DNA of 36,372 nucleotides, from the NCBI RefSeq assembly GCF_001590865.1, contig NZ_BBUY01000001.1, positions 673,326 through 709,697 of the forward strand, written 5' to 3'. Made by a program: the position numbers and the translations under genes. The notes beneath the pieces were generated by a model, which was not told the DNA's origin, ran no database searches, and was given only the letters and a program-made list of their open reading frames with translations. The stretch is from Streptomyces sp. NBRC 110611 (GTDB taxonomy: Bacteria; Actinomycetota; Actinomycetes; Streptomycetales; Streptomycetaceae). This document shows, one piece after another, positions 7,788-14,618 of this stretch (the first letter of the stretch is position 1; the number at the start of each line of letters is the position of its first letter).

Positions 7788-8327
7788 TCAGCCCTTCCGT
7801 CCCCGGCGCAGCAGCTTGGGCAGTGCGGCCGGGATGGGGCGACGGGTGATCGCGGCGGACGCCAGCGGCGGTGCGGCGTGTGCGCCCTCCGGCATCCGGC
7901 CGGGGCGCTGGGCCGCCTCGCCGGAGGACGGCTCCAGACGCAGCACCCGGCACTCACGCGCCCAGCGCGCGGTGAGGGAGTCCGCGTCCGGTGCGTTCAG
8001 CCGCTTGCCCTTCAGCTCCTCGACCGTGGCCTGCCAGGCCTCGCTCTCCGGCGCCGGCTCGACGACCCTGGCCTCCCAGGCGACCAGCCGGCCGCCCTTG
8101 TCCTTGCTGCGCACGGTGACCGTCGCCGGGCCGCCGTCGGCCAGCCCGAGGTCGGCCAGCGGCTGCTCACCGGGGCCGCCCACGAGGCAGGCGGCGCCGT
8201 CGTGCCAGACGTGCCACAGCGCACGGGCCGGGCCCGTCGTCCCCCGCACCCAGATGAGGCCGGACTTCTTCGTGGCCTCCTCGATGAGCGCCCGATCCTG
8301 CAGGGCCTGCGACACGGTCTCCGTCAT
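7788..8327 (-). CDS. Conserved hypothetical protein, 179 residues
   Basis: I do not recognise a named family. The start MTETVSQALQDRALIEEATKKSG at ATG 8327 looks natural; the longer ORF to 8471 adds a low-complexity Ala/Pro segment. The body reads as a compact beta-rich domain: LIWVR, ALWHVWHDGAACLVGGPGEQ, then ATVTVRSKDKGGRLVAWEARV. This is reminiscent of split-barrel pyridoxamine-oxidase-like proteins of actinobacteria, but no flavin or F420 motif can be named. The C-terminus is Pro/Ala/Arg-rich. No signal peptide or membrane helix is seen. It lies 53 bases downstream of corA on the same strand, so the two may be cotranscribed. Confidence 0.75.
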   Translation of the reverse strand: MTETVSQALQDRALIEEATKKSGLIWVRGTTGPARALWHVWHDGAACLVGGPGEQPLADLGLADGGPATVTVRSKDKGGRLVAWEARVVEPAPESEAWQATVEELKGKRLNAPDADSLTARWARECRVLRLEPSSGEAAQRPGRMPEGAHAAPPLASAAITRRPIPAALPKLLRRGRKG

Positions 8328-8380
8328 ACGGCTCAGCCTAATGGCTGCCGATGGCGCTGCCGATGGGGCTGCTGGTGGGG

Positions 8381-9511
8381 CTACAGCCACCCGTTCCGCT
8401 TGAACCCCCGGTGGATGCCGAAGCAGATGGCGACCGTGACGACCAGCACCGCCGGATAGCCGTACTTCCACTTCAGCTCGGGCATGTACTCGAAGTTCAT
8501 GCCGTAGATCCCGGCGATCATCGTCGGTACCGCGAAGATCGCCGCCCAGGCCGTGATCTTGCGCATGTCCTCGTTCTGCGCGACCGCCGCCTGGGAGAGG
8601 TTGGCCTGCAGGATGGAGTTGAGCAGATCGTCGAAGGACAGCACCTGCTCGTTGACCCGCGCCAGGTGGTCGGCCACGTCCCGGAAGTACGTCTGGATGT
8701 CGGAGTCGATCAGCCGCATCGGCCGCTCGCTCAGCAGCTGCATCGGCCGCAGCAGCGGTGACACGGCCCGCTTGAACTCCAGTACCTCACGCTTGAGTTG
8801 GTAGATCCGCCCGGCGTCGCCGCCCTTCGCGGGGCCCTTGGGGCCGTTGCCCCGGCCGTTGGTCCCCGAGCTGAAGACGTCGATCTCCACCTCGTCGATG
8901 TCGTCCTGGACGGCGTCGGCCACCGCCAGATAGCCGTCGACGACCTGGTCGGCGATGGCGTGCAGCACCGCGGACGGCCCCTTGGCCAGCAGCTCCGGGT
9001 CGTCCTGCAGCCGGTGCCGCAGCGCCCGCAGCGAGCCCTGGCCGCCGTGCCGCACGGTCACGATGAAGTCCCGCCCGGTGAAGCACATCACCTCACCGGT
9101 CTCCACCACCTCGCTGGTCGCGGTCAGCTCGGCGTGCTCGACGTAGTGGACCGTCTTGAAGACGGTGAACAGCATGTCGTCGTAGCGCTCCAGCTTGGGC
9201 CGCTGGTGGGCGTGGACGGCGTCCTCGACGGCGAGCGGGTGCAGCCCGAACTCCTTGGCGATACCGGCGAATTCGGCCTCCGTCGGCTCGTGCAGCCCGA
9301 TCCAGATGAAGCCGCCGCCGGCCCGGACCTGCGCCATCGCCTCGGCCGGGGTGACGTGGTCGCTCACCCGGCGCCCCTCGCGGTAGACGCCGCAGTCGAC
9401 GACGGCGCTGTTCACGCAGACCGCCGGGGCGGAGTTCTCGCAGTGGTACGCGGCGGCGTCGCGGCGCCGGGACGGGCGGACGGCGGCGCGCAGGTCGCGG
9501 ATCATCGACAT
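8381..9511 (-). CDS. corA: CorA-family magnesium/divalent cation transporter
   Basis: CorA forms a homopentameric channel that admits Mg2+ (and Co2+ or Ni2+) through the cytoplasmic membrane. The 376-residue protein starts at ATG 9511 with GAAGGAGC just upstream. It has a large N-terminal alpha/beta funnel domain, a long stalk helix (around QLKREVLEFKRAVSPLLRPM), and two C-terminal transmembrane helices. Between them is the signature YGMNFEYMPEL with the GMN selectivity motif at residues 337-339, and the protein ends with the usual basic tail (HRGFKRNGWL). An insert NGRGNGPKGPAKG lies in the funnel domain. Upstream is 571 bases without a gene, which may carry regulation, but no magnesium riboswitch could be recognised. 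Confidence 0.95.
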   Translation of the reverse strand: MSMIRDLRAAVRPSRRRDAAAYHCENSAPAVCVNSAVVDCGVYREGRRVSDHVTPAEAMAQVRAGGGFIWIGLHEPTEAEFAGIAKEFGLHPLAVEDAVHAHQRPKLERYDDMLFTVFKTVHYVEHAELTATSEVVETGEVMCFTGRDFIVTVRHGGQGSLRALRHRLQDDPELLAKGPSAVLHAIADQVVDGYLAVADAVQDDIDEVEIDVFSSGTNGRGNGPKGPAKGGDAGRIYQLKREVLEFKRAVSPLLRPMQLLSERPMRLIDSDIQTYFRDVADHLARVNEQVLSFDDLLNSILQANLSQAAVAQNEDMRKITAWAAIFAVPTMIAGIYGMNFEYMPELKWKYGYPAVLVVTVAICFGIHRGFKRNGWL

Positions 9512-9928
9512 GGCTGGCTCCTTCACGGGCCGGCCGTCAGCTGCCGGCGCACGGCGCGGCGCCGCCCGGAGCGGGGGCGTACAAGCGGCGTTGACTGTAC
9601 GTCCGCTGCCATGCCTGCCCCGCCGCGCCGACGGCGGGCGGGGAGGTACGGGCAGAGCGTGGTGCGGAACACTGACGGCAGTTCGCAGAGACACGGAACA
9701 AAGAGTCGAAGGCGCTCTTCCGTCATCTCCGTCGGGCGCAAAGGCGCTTCCCTGGTTTCGCCGCGCGGCGGCGGGGTACGGAAGCTCTCGGGTCAGGAGA
9801 CGCGATGCGCGAGCGGGATGGCGGGAGAACTATCGGTACTGCACGGTCGACTCGGATCCACCGCAGCCCCACCTCCTCCGGCCGGTCCCCGCTGGGGGAC
9901 GACGTCATTCGCTGACCAGACGGCAAGG

Positions 9929-9951
9929 TTATCAGTCGCCTGATGCGATAA
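9929..9951. promoter_or_regulatory. Inverted repeats in an AT-richer patch, possible operator
   Basis: ATCAG-TCGC-CTGAT (9931-9944) is a perfect inverted repeat, and TTATC (9929-9933) is mirrored by GATAA (9947-9951). They lie in one of the few AT-richer patches between the two divergent genes. This is compatible with a protein-binding site or promoter, but no regulator can be named. Confidence 0.35.
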
Positions 9952-9974
9952 GGCGCTACTTTGCCTGTTCGATA

Positions 9975-10031
9975 CCGAACCCCCGGGCGCCTCCATGCCG
10001 AACCGCCGGCACTTCGCCACCGAACCCCCGG
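9975..10031. repeat. Three CCGAACCCCCGG boxes spaced 22-23 bases
   Basis: CCGAACCCCCGG occurs at 9975-9986 and 10020-10031, and the one-mismatch copy CCGAACCGCCGG at 9998-10009. Start-to-start spacing is 23 and 22 bases, about two helical turns, placing the boxes on one face of the DNA. They end about 50 bases before the SUFU gene's start codon. Confidence 0.6.
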
Positions 10032-10070
10032 TACGTCGACACCGGCCCCTCGCCCCCCTTGCTCGCGTCC

Positions 10071-10082
10071 TATGCTCGCGGC
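10071..10082 (+). promoter_or_regulatory. Probable -10 box of a leaderless SUFU-gene promoter
   Basis: TATGCT at 10071-10076 fits TANNNT and is followed by six bases and then the ATG at 10083. No Shine-Dalgarno sequence precedes this ATG. The arrangement equals that of mrp and suggests a leaderless mRNA. Confidence 0.5.
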
Positions 10083-10721
10083 ATGTCTGACGTTCTTGAG
10101 CTGGTCGAAGCACGGTTGCGGACGAGCCTGGGCGAGCCGGACGCACGGGCCGCGGTGACCTTCCTCGGGACCGACCGTATCGAGGTGCTCCGCTTCGTGG
10201 ACGGCGATGTGGTGCGGTACGCCACGCTCGGAATGTCCGCACAGCCCATGACCGATCCGGCCGGCGCCTCGCCCGACCACCGCCCCTCAACGAGCGGCTT
10301 CGCCGCGCCCCTTTCGATCGTGATCGCGGACCCCTTGCGCGGCCCCCGCGCCGAACTCGTGCTGTCCGTACGTGCCGGCCGCGCGGACACCGACAAGGTG
10401 CTCAGGGCGCTCGCCGTGCTCGCCGCGTCCCCGCAGGTCGAGGGGGTGGTCGTGGCGCCGGGCGGATCGCTGGACGTGGGCGGGCCGCTGTGGCCCGGCG
10501 CGCCCTTCACCTCGGTCCTGGTCGCCGAGCCGGGCGGGCTGATCGAGGATCTGGAGCTGGACGCTCCGAGCGACCCGGTGCGGTTCCTGCCGCTGCTGCC
10601 CATGACACCCAACGAGGCCGCCTGGAAGCGGGTGCACGGCGCCGAGGCCCTCCAGGAGCGCTGGCTGCGGCACGGTACGGACCTGCGGGACCCGCTCCGT
10701 ACGGGCGTACCGCTGACCTGA
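10083..10721 (+). CDS. Suppressor-of-fused (SUFU) domain protein
   Basis: The 212-residue protein begins MSDVLELVEARLRTSLGEPD. Its C-terminal half has the SUFU-type pattern: GGPLWPGAPFTSVLVAEPGG, then FLPLLPMTPNEAAWKRVHGAEALQERW. Bacterial SUFU proteins are soluble; some are immunity proteins in polymorphic toxin loci, but no toxin gene is adjacent here, so that role is not supported. ATG 10083 is preferred because a TATGCT box lies six bases upstream; longer in-frame ORFs reach back through repeat-rich intergenic DNA. The zinc-ribbon gene follows after 70 bases on the same strand and may be cotranscribed. Function in Streptomyces is unknown. Confidence 0.8.
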   Translation: MSDVLELVEARLRTSLGEPDARAAVTFLGTDRIEVLRFVDGDVVRYATLGMSAQPMTDPAGASPDHRPSTSGFAAPLSIVIADPLRGPRAELVLSVRAGRADTDKVLRALAVLAASPQVEGVVVAPGGSLDVGGPLWPGAPFTSVLVAEPGGLIEDLELDAPSDPVRFLPLLPMTPNEAAWKRVHGAEALQERWLRHGTDLRDPLRTGVPLT

Positions 10722-10791
10722 CCGGCCCTGGGCGCACCGGTCGAGTGATCGTCCTTGACGCGATGGCGGGCCTGGAGGACTGTTGGTCCTT

Positions 10792-11430
10792 ATGAGGGGC
10801 GAACCCAGTTGTCCGAAGTGCGGAGGCCGGGTGCGGGCGCCCGGCCTCTTCTCCGACACCTGGCAGTGCGCCGTGCACGGCACCGTGCACCCGCTCCAGC
10901 CGGTCGTCCCGCCGAGCGTCGAGGCGCTCGGCGTCGTCGTACACCGCTCACAGGTGCCGGTGTGGATGCCCTGGCCGCTGCCGCTCGGCTGGCTCTTCAC
11001 GGGTGTGGCGTACGCGGGCGACGACCGCAGCGGCGGCCGGGCGACCGCGGTGGCCTGCTCGGGCCCCGGACCGCTGGGCGGACCGGGCGAACTCCTGCTG
11101 ATCGCCGAGGAACTGGGCGTCGGACTGGGCGCGCGCTACGCCGGGATGGACGGCCCGGACCCCGGCCCCCACATGTGCGTGGACAAGCCGCCGCAGGCCA
11201 AGGTGCTCGCCGCGGGCCGCCCCACCCCCCTGTGGCACGTCGACGGCGCCCCGCCGGACCGCGCGGTGTTCGCGGGCGAGGCGCGCGGGCTGTGGCTGTG
11301 GGCGATCGCCTGGCCCGAGCAGTCCGGGATGCTGATGTACGACGAGCTGGTGCTCACGGACCTGCGCGAGGCGGGTGCCGAGGTGGATCTGGTGCCGTGC
11401 GGGGCGCTCTCACCGCGGATCCTGGGCTGA
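10792..11430 (+). CDS. Conserved zinc-ribbon-bearing protein (probably DUF6758)
   Basis: The 212-residue product begins MRGEPSCPKCGGRVRAPG. A CPKCG knuckle at residues 7-11 is followed about 16 residues later by WQCAVHG, which could complete a zinc site. The remaining domain (LGWLFTGVAYAGDDRSGG, TAVACSGPGPLGGPGELLLIAEELG) is conserved in Streptomyces but has no known activity; I believe it carries the label DUF6758. The start is uncertain: GGAGG at 10774-10778 is 13 bases from ATG 10792 and only 4 from an in-frame TTG at 10783. The gene lies between the SUFU and PHP genes on the same strand. Its last codons and stop are tandemly duplicated. Confidence 0.8.
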   Translation: MRGEPSCPKCGGRVRAPGLFSDTWQCAVHGTVHPLQPVVPPSVEALGVVVHRSQVPVWMPWPLPLGWLFTGVAYAGDDRSGGRATAVACSGPGPLGGPGELLLIAEELGVGLGARYAGMDGPDPGPHMCVDKPPQAKVLAAGRPTPLWHVDGAPPDRAVFAGEARGLWLWAIAWPEQSGMLMYDELVLTDLREAGAEVDLVPCGALSPRILG

Positions 11431-11452
11431 CGCTGCGGATCCTGGGCTGACG
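11415..11452. repeat. 18-base tandem duplication spanning the zinc-ribbon gene's stop codon
   Basis: GCGGATCCTGGGCTGACG at 11415-11432 is repeated exactly at 11435-11452 after two bases. The first copy includes the last codons (ILG) and the TGA stop. Confidence 0.95.
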
Positions 11453-11580
11453 GGCCTGCTCACCGGCCGGTGCCGGGCACCCGCCCGGTATCCTTCAGAG
11501 GTCCCGCTACGTGACCCGCGCCCGGTGCCGGTTCCCGTAGCCGTCCCGCTGTCCGTCCCGCGAAGTCTGGAGTCCGCGTC

Positions 11581-12432
11581 GTGCGCATCGATCTGCACAC
11601 CCACTCCACGGCCTCCGACGGTACGGACACCCCCGCCGAGCTGGTACGGAATGCCGCCGCGGCCGGGCTGGATGTCATCGCGCTGACCGACCACGACACC
11701 GTCGCCGGCCACGCCGAGGCGCGTGCCGCGCGGCCCGAGGGGCTGACGCTGGTCACCGGCGCCGAACTCTCCTGCCGGATCGACGGCGTGAGCCTCCATA
11801 TGCTCGCCTACCTCTTCGACCCCGAGGAGCCCGAGCTCGCCCGCGAGCGGGAGCTGGTCCGCGACGACCGGGTGCCGCGCGCCCGGGCCATCGTCGCCAA
11901 GCTGCGTGACCTGGGCATGCCGGTCACCTGGGAGCAGGTCGCCGGGATCGCCGGGGACGGCGCCGTGGGGCGCCCGCACATCGCCACCGCCCTCATGGAC
12001 CTGGGCGTGGTCCGCTCCGTCGACGAGGCTTTCCGTACGCTGCTCTCGCACGACGGACCGGCCTACGTGGAGAAGCACGAACTCGACCCGTTCGAGGCTA
12101 TCCGGCTGGTCAAGGGCGCGGGCGGGGTCACCGTCTTCGCGCACCCGCTGGCCGTCAAGCGCGGCCACTGCGTACCGGAGAGCGTGATAGCCGAGCTGGC
12201 CGCGGCCGGCCTCGACGGCATCGAGGTCGACCACATGGACCATGACGCACCGACCCGCGCCCGACTGCGCGCGATGGCCGCCGATCTCGGCCTGCTGACC
12301 ACCGGCTCCAGCGACTACCACGGCAGCCGCAAGACCTGCCGGCTCGGCGAGTACACCACCGACCCCGAGATCTACGGCGAGATCGTGCGCCGCGCGACCG
12401 GCGCCTTCCCGGTTCCCGGCACGGGCGGATGA
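11581..12432 (+). CDS. PHP-domain metallophosphoesterase (RNase AM/TrpH-like)
   Basis: PHP enzymes hydrolyse phosphoesters with two or three metal ions; close relatives (YciV/RnaAM) act on 3',5'-nucleotide bisphosphates and short RNA 5' ends. The 283-residue protein shows the motif series: HTHS (His6, His8), LTDHDT, GAELS, a HPL motif in VFAHPLAVK, and SSDYHG near the C-terminus. All metal ligands look intact and the length is usual for the stand-alone family. GTG 11581 is preceded by TGGAG at 11568-11572. It is cytosolic. The spacer upstream has a TATCCT hexamer at 11489 that could be a -10 box. The MarC gene follows on the same strand after 167 bases. Confidence 0.92.
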   Translation: MRIDLHTHSTASDGTDTPAELVRNAAAAGLDVIALTDHDTVAGHAEARAARPEGLTLVTGAELSCRIDGVSLHMLAYLFDPEEPELARERELVRDDRVPRARAIVAKLRDLGMPVTWEQVAGIAGDGAVGRPHIATALMDLGVVRSVDEAFRTLLSHDGPAYVEKHELDPFEAIRLVKGAGGVTVFAHPLAVKRGHCVPESVIAELAAAGLDGIEVDHMDHDAPTRARLRAMAADLGLLTTGSSDYHGSRKTCRLGEYTTDPEIYGEIVRRATGAFPVPGTGG

Positions 12433-12599
12433 GCGGACGGCCCTTCGCCGTCCCTGTTCCCGTCCCCCCTCACCCACCTCACTTCACCTAACTTCTCCTT
12501 CTTTCGGTCCCGCCCGCCGCCCCGGCCCCTGTACGGGCCCGTGCGCCGCGCAGGTCCGTGCGTCCGCTCGTCCGTACCACCTCTGGCAAGGCCTGCACC

Positions 12600-13205
12600 G
12601 TGTTCGACGTCGCCGTCTTCAGTACCCTCTTCGTCACTCTCTTCGTGATCATGGATCCCCCGGGGATCACCCCGATCTTCCTCGCCCTGACCTCCGGCCG
12701 GCCGGCCAAGGTCCAGCGCCGGATGGCCTGGCAGGCGGCCACCGTCGCCTTCTGTGTGATCGCCGTGTTCGGCCTCTTCGGGCGGCAGATCCTGGGCCGG
12801 CTGCACATCTCGACGCCCGCGCTGATGATCGCGGGCGGACTGCTGCTCCTGCTCGTCGCGCTGGACCTGCTGACCGGGAAGTCGGAGGAGCCCACCCAGA
12901 CCAAGGATGTCAATGTGGCGCTGGTGCCGCTGGGCATGCCGCTGCTGGCCGGGCCCGGCGCGATCGTGTCGGTGATCCTCGCGGTGCAGCACGCGCACGG
13001 GATCGCCGGCCAGGTCTCGGTCTGGGCGGCGATCGTGGCGATTCACCTCGTGCTGTATCTGGCGATGCGGTTCTCGCTGGTGATCATCCGCGTGATCAAG
13101 GACGGCGGAGTGGTCCTGGTGACGCGGCTGGCGGGCATGATGCTCTCGGCGCTGGCGGTGCAGCAGATCATCAACGGGGTACTGCAGGTGATCGAGGGCG
13201 CGTGA
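12600..13205 (+). CDS. MarC family integral membrane protein
   Basis: The 201-residue protein has about six hydrophobic helices and the MarC-family signatures FVIMDPPGITPIFLALT near the N-terminus and PLGMPLLAGPGAIVSVIL in the middle. MarC proteins are inner-membrane proteins of unknown substrate; the early link to multiple antibiotic resistance was not confirmed. GTG 12600 is chosen because the protein then begins VFDVAVFSTLFVTLFV at the first helix; an in-frame start at 12558 would add a basic extension. The ribosome site is weak (CAAGG at 12587). It ends at a strong terminator shared with the converging 50-residue gene. Confidence 0.9.
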   Translation: MFDVAVFSTLFVTLFVIMDPPGITPIFLALTSGRPAKVQRRMAWQAATVAFCVIAVFGLFGRQILGRLHISTPALMIAGGLLLLLVALDLLTGKSEEPTQTKDVNVALVPLGMPLLAGPGAIVSVILAVQHAHGIAGQVSVWAAIVAIHLVLYLAMRFSLVIIRVIKDGGVVLVTRLAGMMLSALAVQQIINGVLQVIEGA

Positions 13206-13206
13206 G

Positions 13207-13259
13207 CGCCACAGCACGTGCCTTGTCGCCGCAGCACGCGCCTCATCCCGCAGCACGCG
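13207..13259. repeat. Three ~20-base repeats just after the marC stop
   Basis: CCACAGCACGTGCC, CCGCAGCACGCGCC and CCGCAGCACGCGTC recur at 20- and 19-base spacing immediately after the MarC gene's TGA (13203-13205). They lie between the stop and the terminator hairpin. Confidence 0.75.
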
Positions 13260-13261
13260 TC

Positions 13262-13296
13262 GGCGCCCCCGTACGGCAGGTCCGTACGGGGGCGCC
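13262..13296. terminator. Strong bidirectional terminator
   Basis: A perfect 15-base stem, GGCGCCCCCGTACGG pairing with 13282-13296, encloses the loop CAGGT. It lies between the converging MarC gene (plus) and the 50-residue gene (minus). There is no long T-run, which is common for Streptomyces terminators. Confidence 0.9.
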
Positions 13297-13334
13297 GTGG
13301 TGTGGGTACCAGGTGGTCCCAGCGGGCGTCGGTG

Positions 13335-13487
13335 TTAACGGGCGGCGGTGTCGGCCGGGCGGATGTAGATGCGCTGGCCTGTGGCGGCGGCCTGCTGCAC
13401 GATCCGGTTGACGGAGGCGGCGTCCACGACGGTGCTGTCCACGGCGGTGCCGTCGACATCGTCCAGGCGCATGATCTCGAAGCGCAT
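13335..13487 (-). CDS. Small conserved protein, 50 residues
   Basis: This short gene encodes a protein beginning MRFEIMRLDDVDGTAVDST and ending GQRIYIRPADTAAR. The minus strand shows a good ribosome site (GAAGGGAGAAG) before ATG 13487 and the stop is TAA. The middle (VDAASVNRIVQQAAATGQRI) reads as one amphipathic helix followed by a beta strand. I recall near-identical small proteins in other Streptomyces, always without assigned function. It has no signal peptide and is probably cytosolic. It is monocistronic, between a terminator and an AT-rich upstream region. Confidence 0.85.
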   Translation of the reverse strand: MRFEIMRLDDVDGTAVDSTVVDAASVNRIVQQAAATGQRIYIRPADTAAR

Positions 13488-13565
13488 ACGGGCTTCTCCC
13501 TTCGTCCGATCCTCCTGCGGAGAACTGAGTGTGCGGGCCGGGCTTCGTTGCCGGGCTCCGTAGGG

Positions 13566-13620
13566 GTCAACGACTGACAGGGAGCAATAATTCCCTACGC
13601 TAACGAAATTTTTTACCCGT
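13566..13620. promoter_or_regulatory. AT-rich upstream region of the 50-residue gene
   Basis: This is the most AT-rich patch of the window (TAACGAAATTTTTTACCCG at 13602-13620), with a GGGA-GCAATAAT-TCCC inverted repeat near 13579-13594. It probably holds the promoter of the 50-residue gene and may also end transcription of the hydrolase gene that stops at 13621 on the same strand. Confidence 0.45.
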
Positions 13621-14520
13621 CTAATGAATCCGCTGCGTCCGCCGCGCGGCCGGGCGGCCGTCGGTCCAGAAAGCCGTGAGGGCCTCCGCCGTGCTCTCCG
13701 GGCGCTCCGCGTTCGGGGAGTGCTCGGCGCCCTGGATGACCGTGCGGTGCGCGGAGAGCCGCTCGGCCATGGCGTCCAGCCACGGTACGGGCCACGCGTA
13801 GTCCACGGCTCCGGAGATCACATGGGTGGTCAGCCCGGTGCGGGCCAGCTCCGCGACCCGGTCGGGTTCCTCCAGCATCTGGCGGCCGGTCGCGATCAGC
13901 TGCTCGGGGACGGTGTTGAGCCAGCGGCGGTGCAGGAACGCGCGGATCTCCGGGGGCGTCGCGTCATCCGCCGCCTCCGGGGGGTCCAGCTTGCGCATCG
14001 CCCGCCAGACGCTCTCCATGTCCAGCGAGCCCAGTGCGTCGATCAGCATCCGCACCCGGGCCTGCTGGGGCGCGTCGATGGCCGCCGGCCCGGAGCTGAG
14101 GGCGGTGAAGGAGGCGAACGGGGCCGCGTCGAGCAGTACGGCGGCCCGGGCGATCAGCCCGCCCAGGGAGTGGCCCAGGAGGTGCAGCGGGCCGCCGTCG
14201 GACGCCTGGACCGCCCGCGCCTGGGCCAGTACGTCGAGGGCCAACTCCCGTTGGCTGTAGGCCTGTTCATCGCGCGGGCCGGATGATTCGTGCTGGCCCC
14301 GGCCGTCCACCGCGACCGCCCGGAAACCGGCCGCGGCCAGCGGCGCCAGCAGGGCGATGAAGTCCTCCTTGCCGGCGGTGAACCCGGGCACCAGCAGCAC
14401 GGTCCCGATCTGCGTGCCGCCCTCGGGACGGGCGTCGTGTACGGCGAAGGCCCCGCGGTCGGTGCCGAGCCGGTACGCGCGGGCGCACGGGGGCAGCGTC
14501 AGGGTCGGCGGCTTGCTCAT
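13621..14520 (-). CDS. Alpha/beta hydrolase
   Basis: The 299-residue protein has the alpha/beta-hydrolase plan: VLLVPGFTAGKED (oxyanion region), RAVAVDGRGQHESSG, the nucleophile elbow LLGHSLGG (Ser in GHSLG), an acid in VISGAVDYAWP, and the catalytic His in IQGAEHSPN. A helical cap lies between (about residues 150-230). It is predicted cytosolic with no signal peptide. Substrate is unknown; similar proteins act as esterases, lipases or peroxidases. ATG 14520 begins MSKPPTLTLPP. It lies downstream of the helicase gene on the same strand with a 98-base gap. Confidence 0.9.
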   Translation of the reverse strand: MSKPPTLTLPPCARAYRLGTDRGAFAVHDARPEGGTQIGTVLLVPGFTAGKEDFIALLAPLAAAGFRAVAVDGRGQHESSGPRDEQAYSQRELALDVLAQARAVQASDGGPLHLLGHSLGGLIARAAVLLDAAPFASFTALSSGPAAIDAPQQARVRMLIDALGSLDMESVWRAMRKLDPPEAADDATPPEIRAFLHRRWLNTVPEQLIATGRQMLEEPDRVAELARTGLTTHVISGAVDYAWPVPWLDAMAERLSAHRTVIQGAEHSPNAERPESTAEALTAFWTDGRPAARRTQRIH

Positions 14521-14618
14521 GGGCCGAGGTTATCCGGGCCGGCGGGGGAGCCGGGGCGAGATGCCGACGGCCCGGCACCCGCGGGGAGCGGGGCCGGGCC
14601 GTCGGCCGGTGCCGGGCG

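Larger units (their letters stand above)
9512..10082. other. Long divergent intergenic region between corA and the SUFU gene
   Basis: No gene is supported in these 571 bases. The part nearest corA is GC-rich and repetitive. Around 9885-9900 there is a small hairpin (GTCCCC pairing with GGGGAC, loop GCTG). Near 9925-9965 base composition drops and an inverted repeat is present. From 9975 to 10031 three CCGAACC-type boxes follow. Both genes' promoters should lie here. Confidence 0.6.

Noticed and set aside
9512..9970. M-box (magnesium) riboswitch upstream of corA
   Set aside because: I could not match the conserved M-box core on the minus strand. A covariance-model (Infernal/Rfam) search would be decisive.
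10083..10721. SUFU protein as immunity partner of a polymorphic toxin
   Set aside because: No toxin, secretion-linked repeat protein or second immunity gene is adjacent; the neighbours are ordinary conserved genes.
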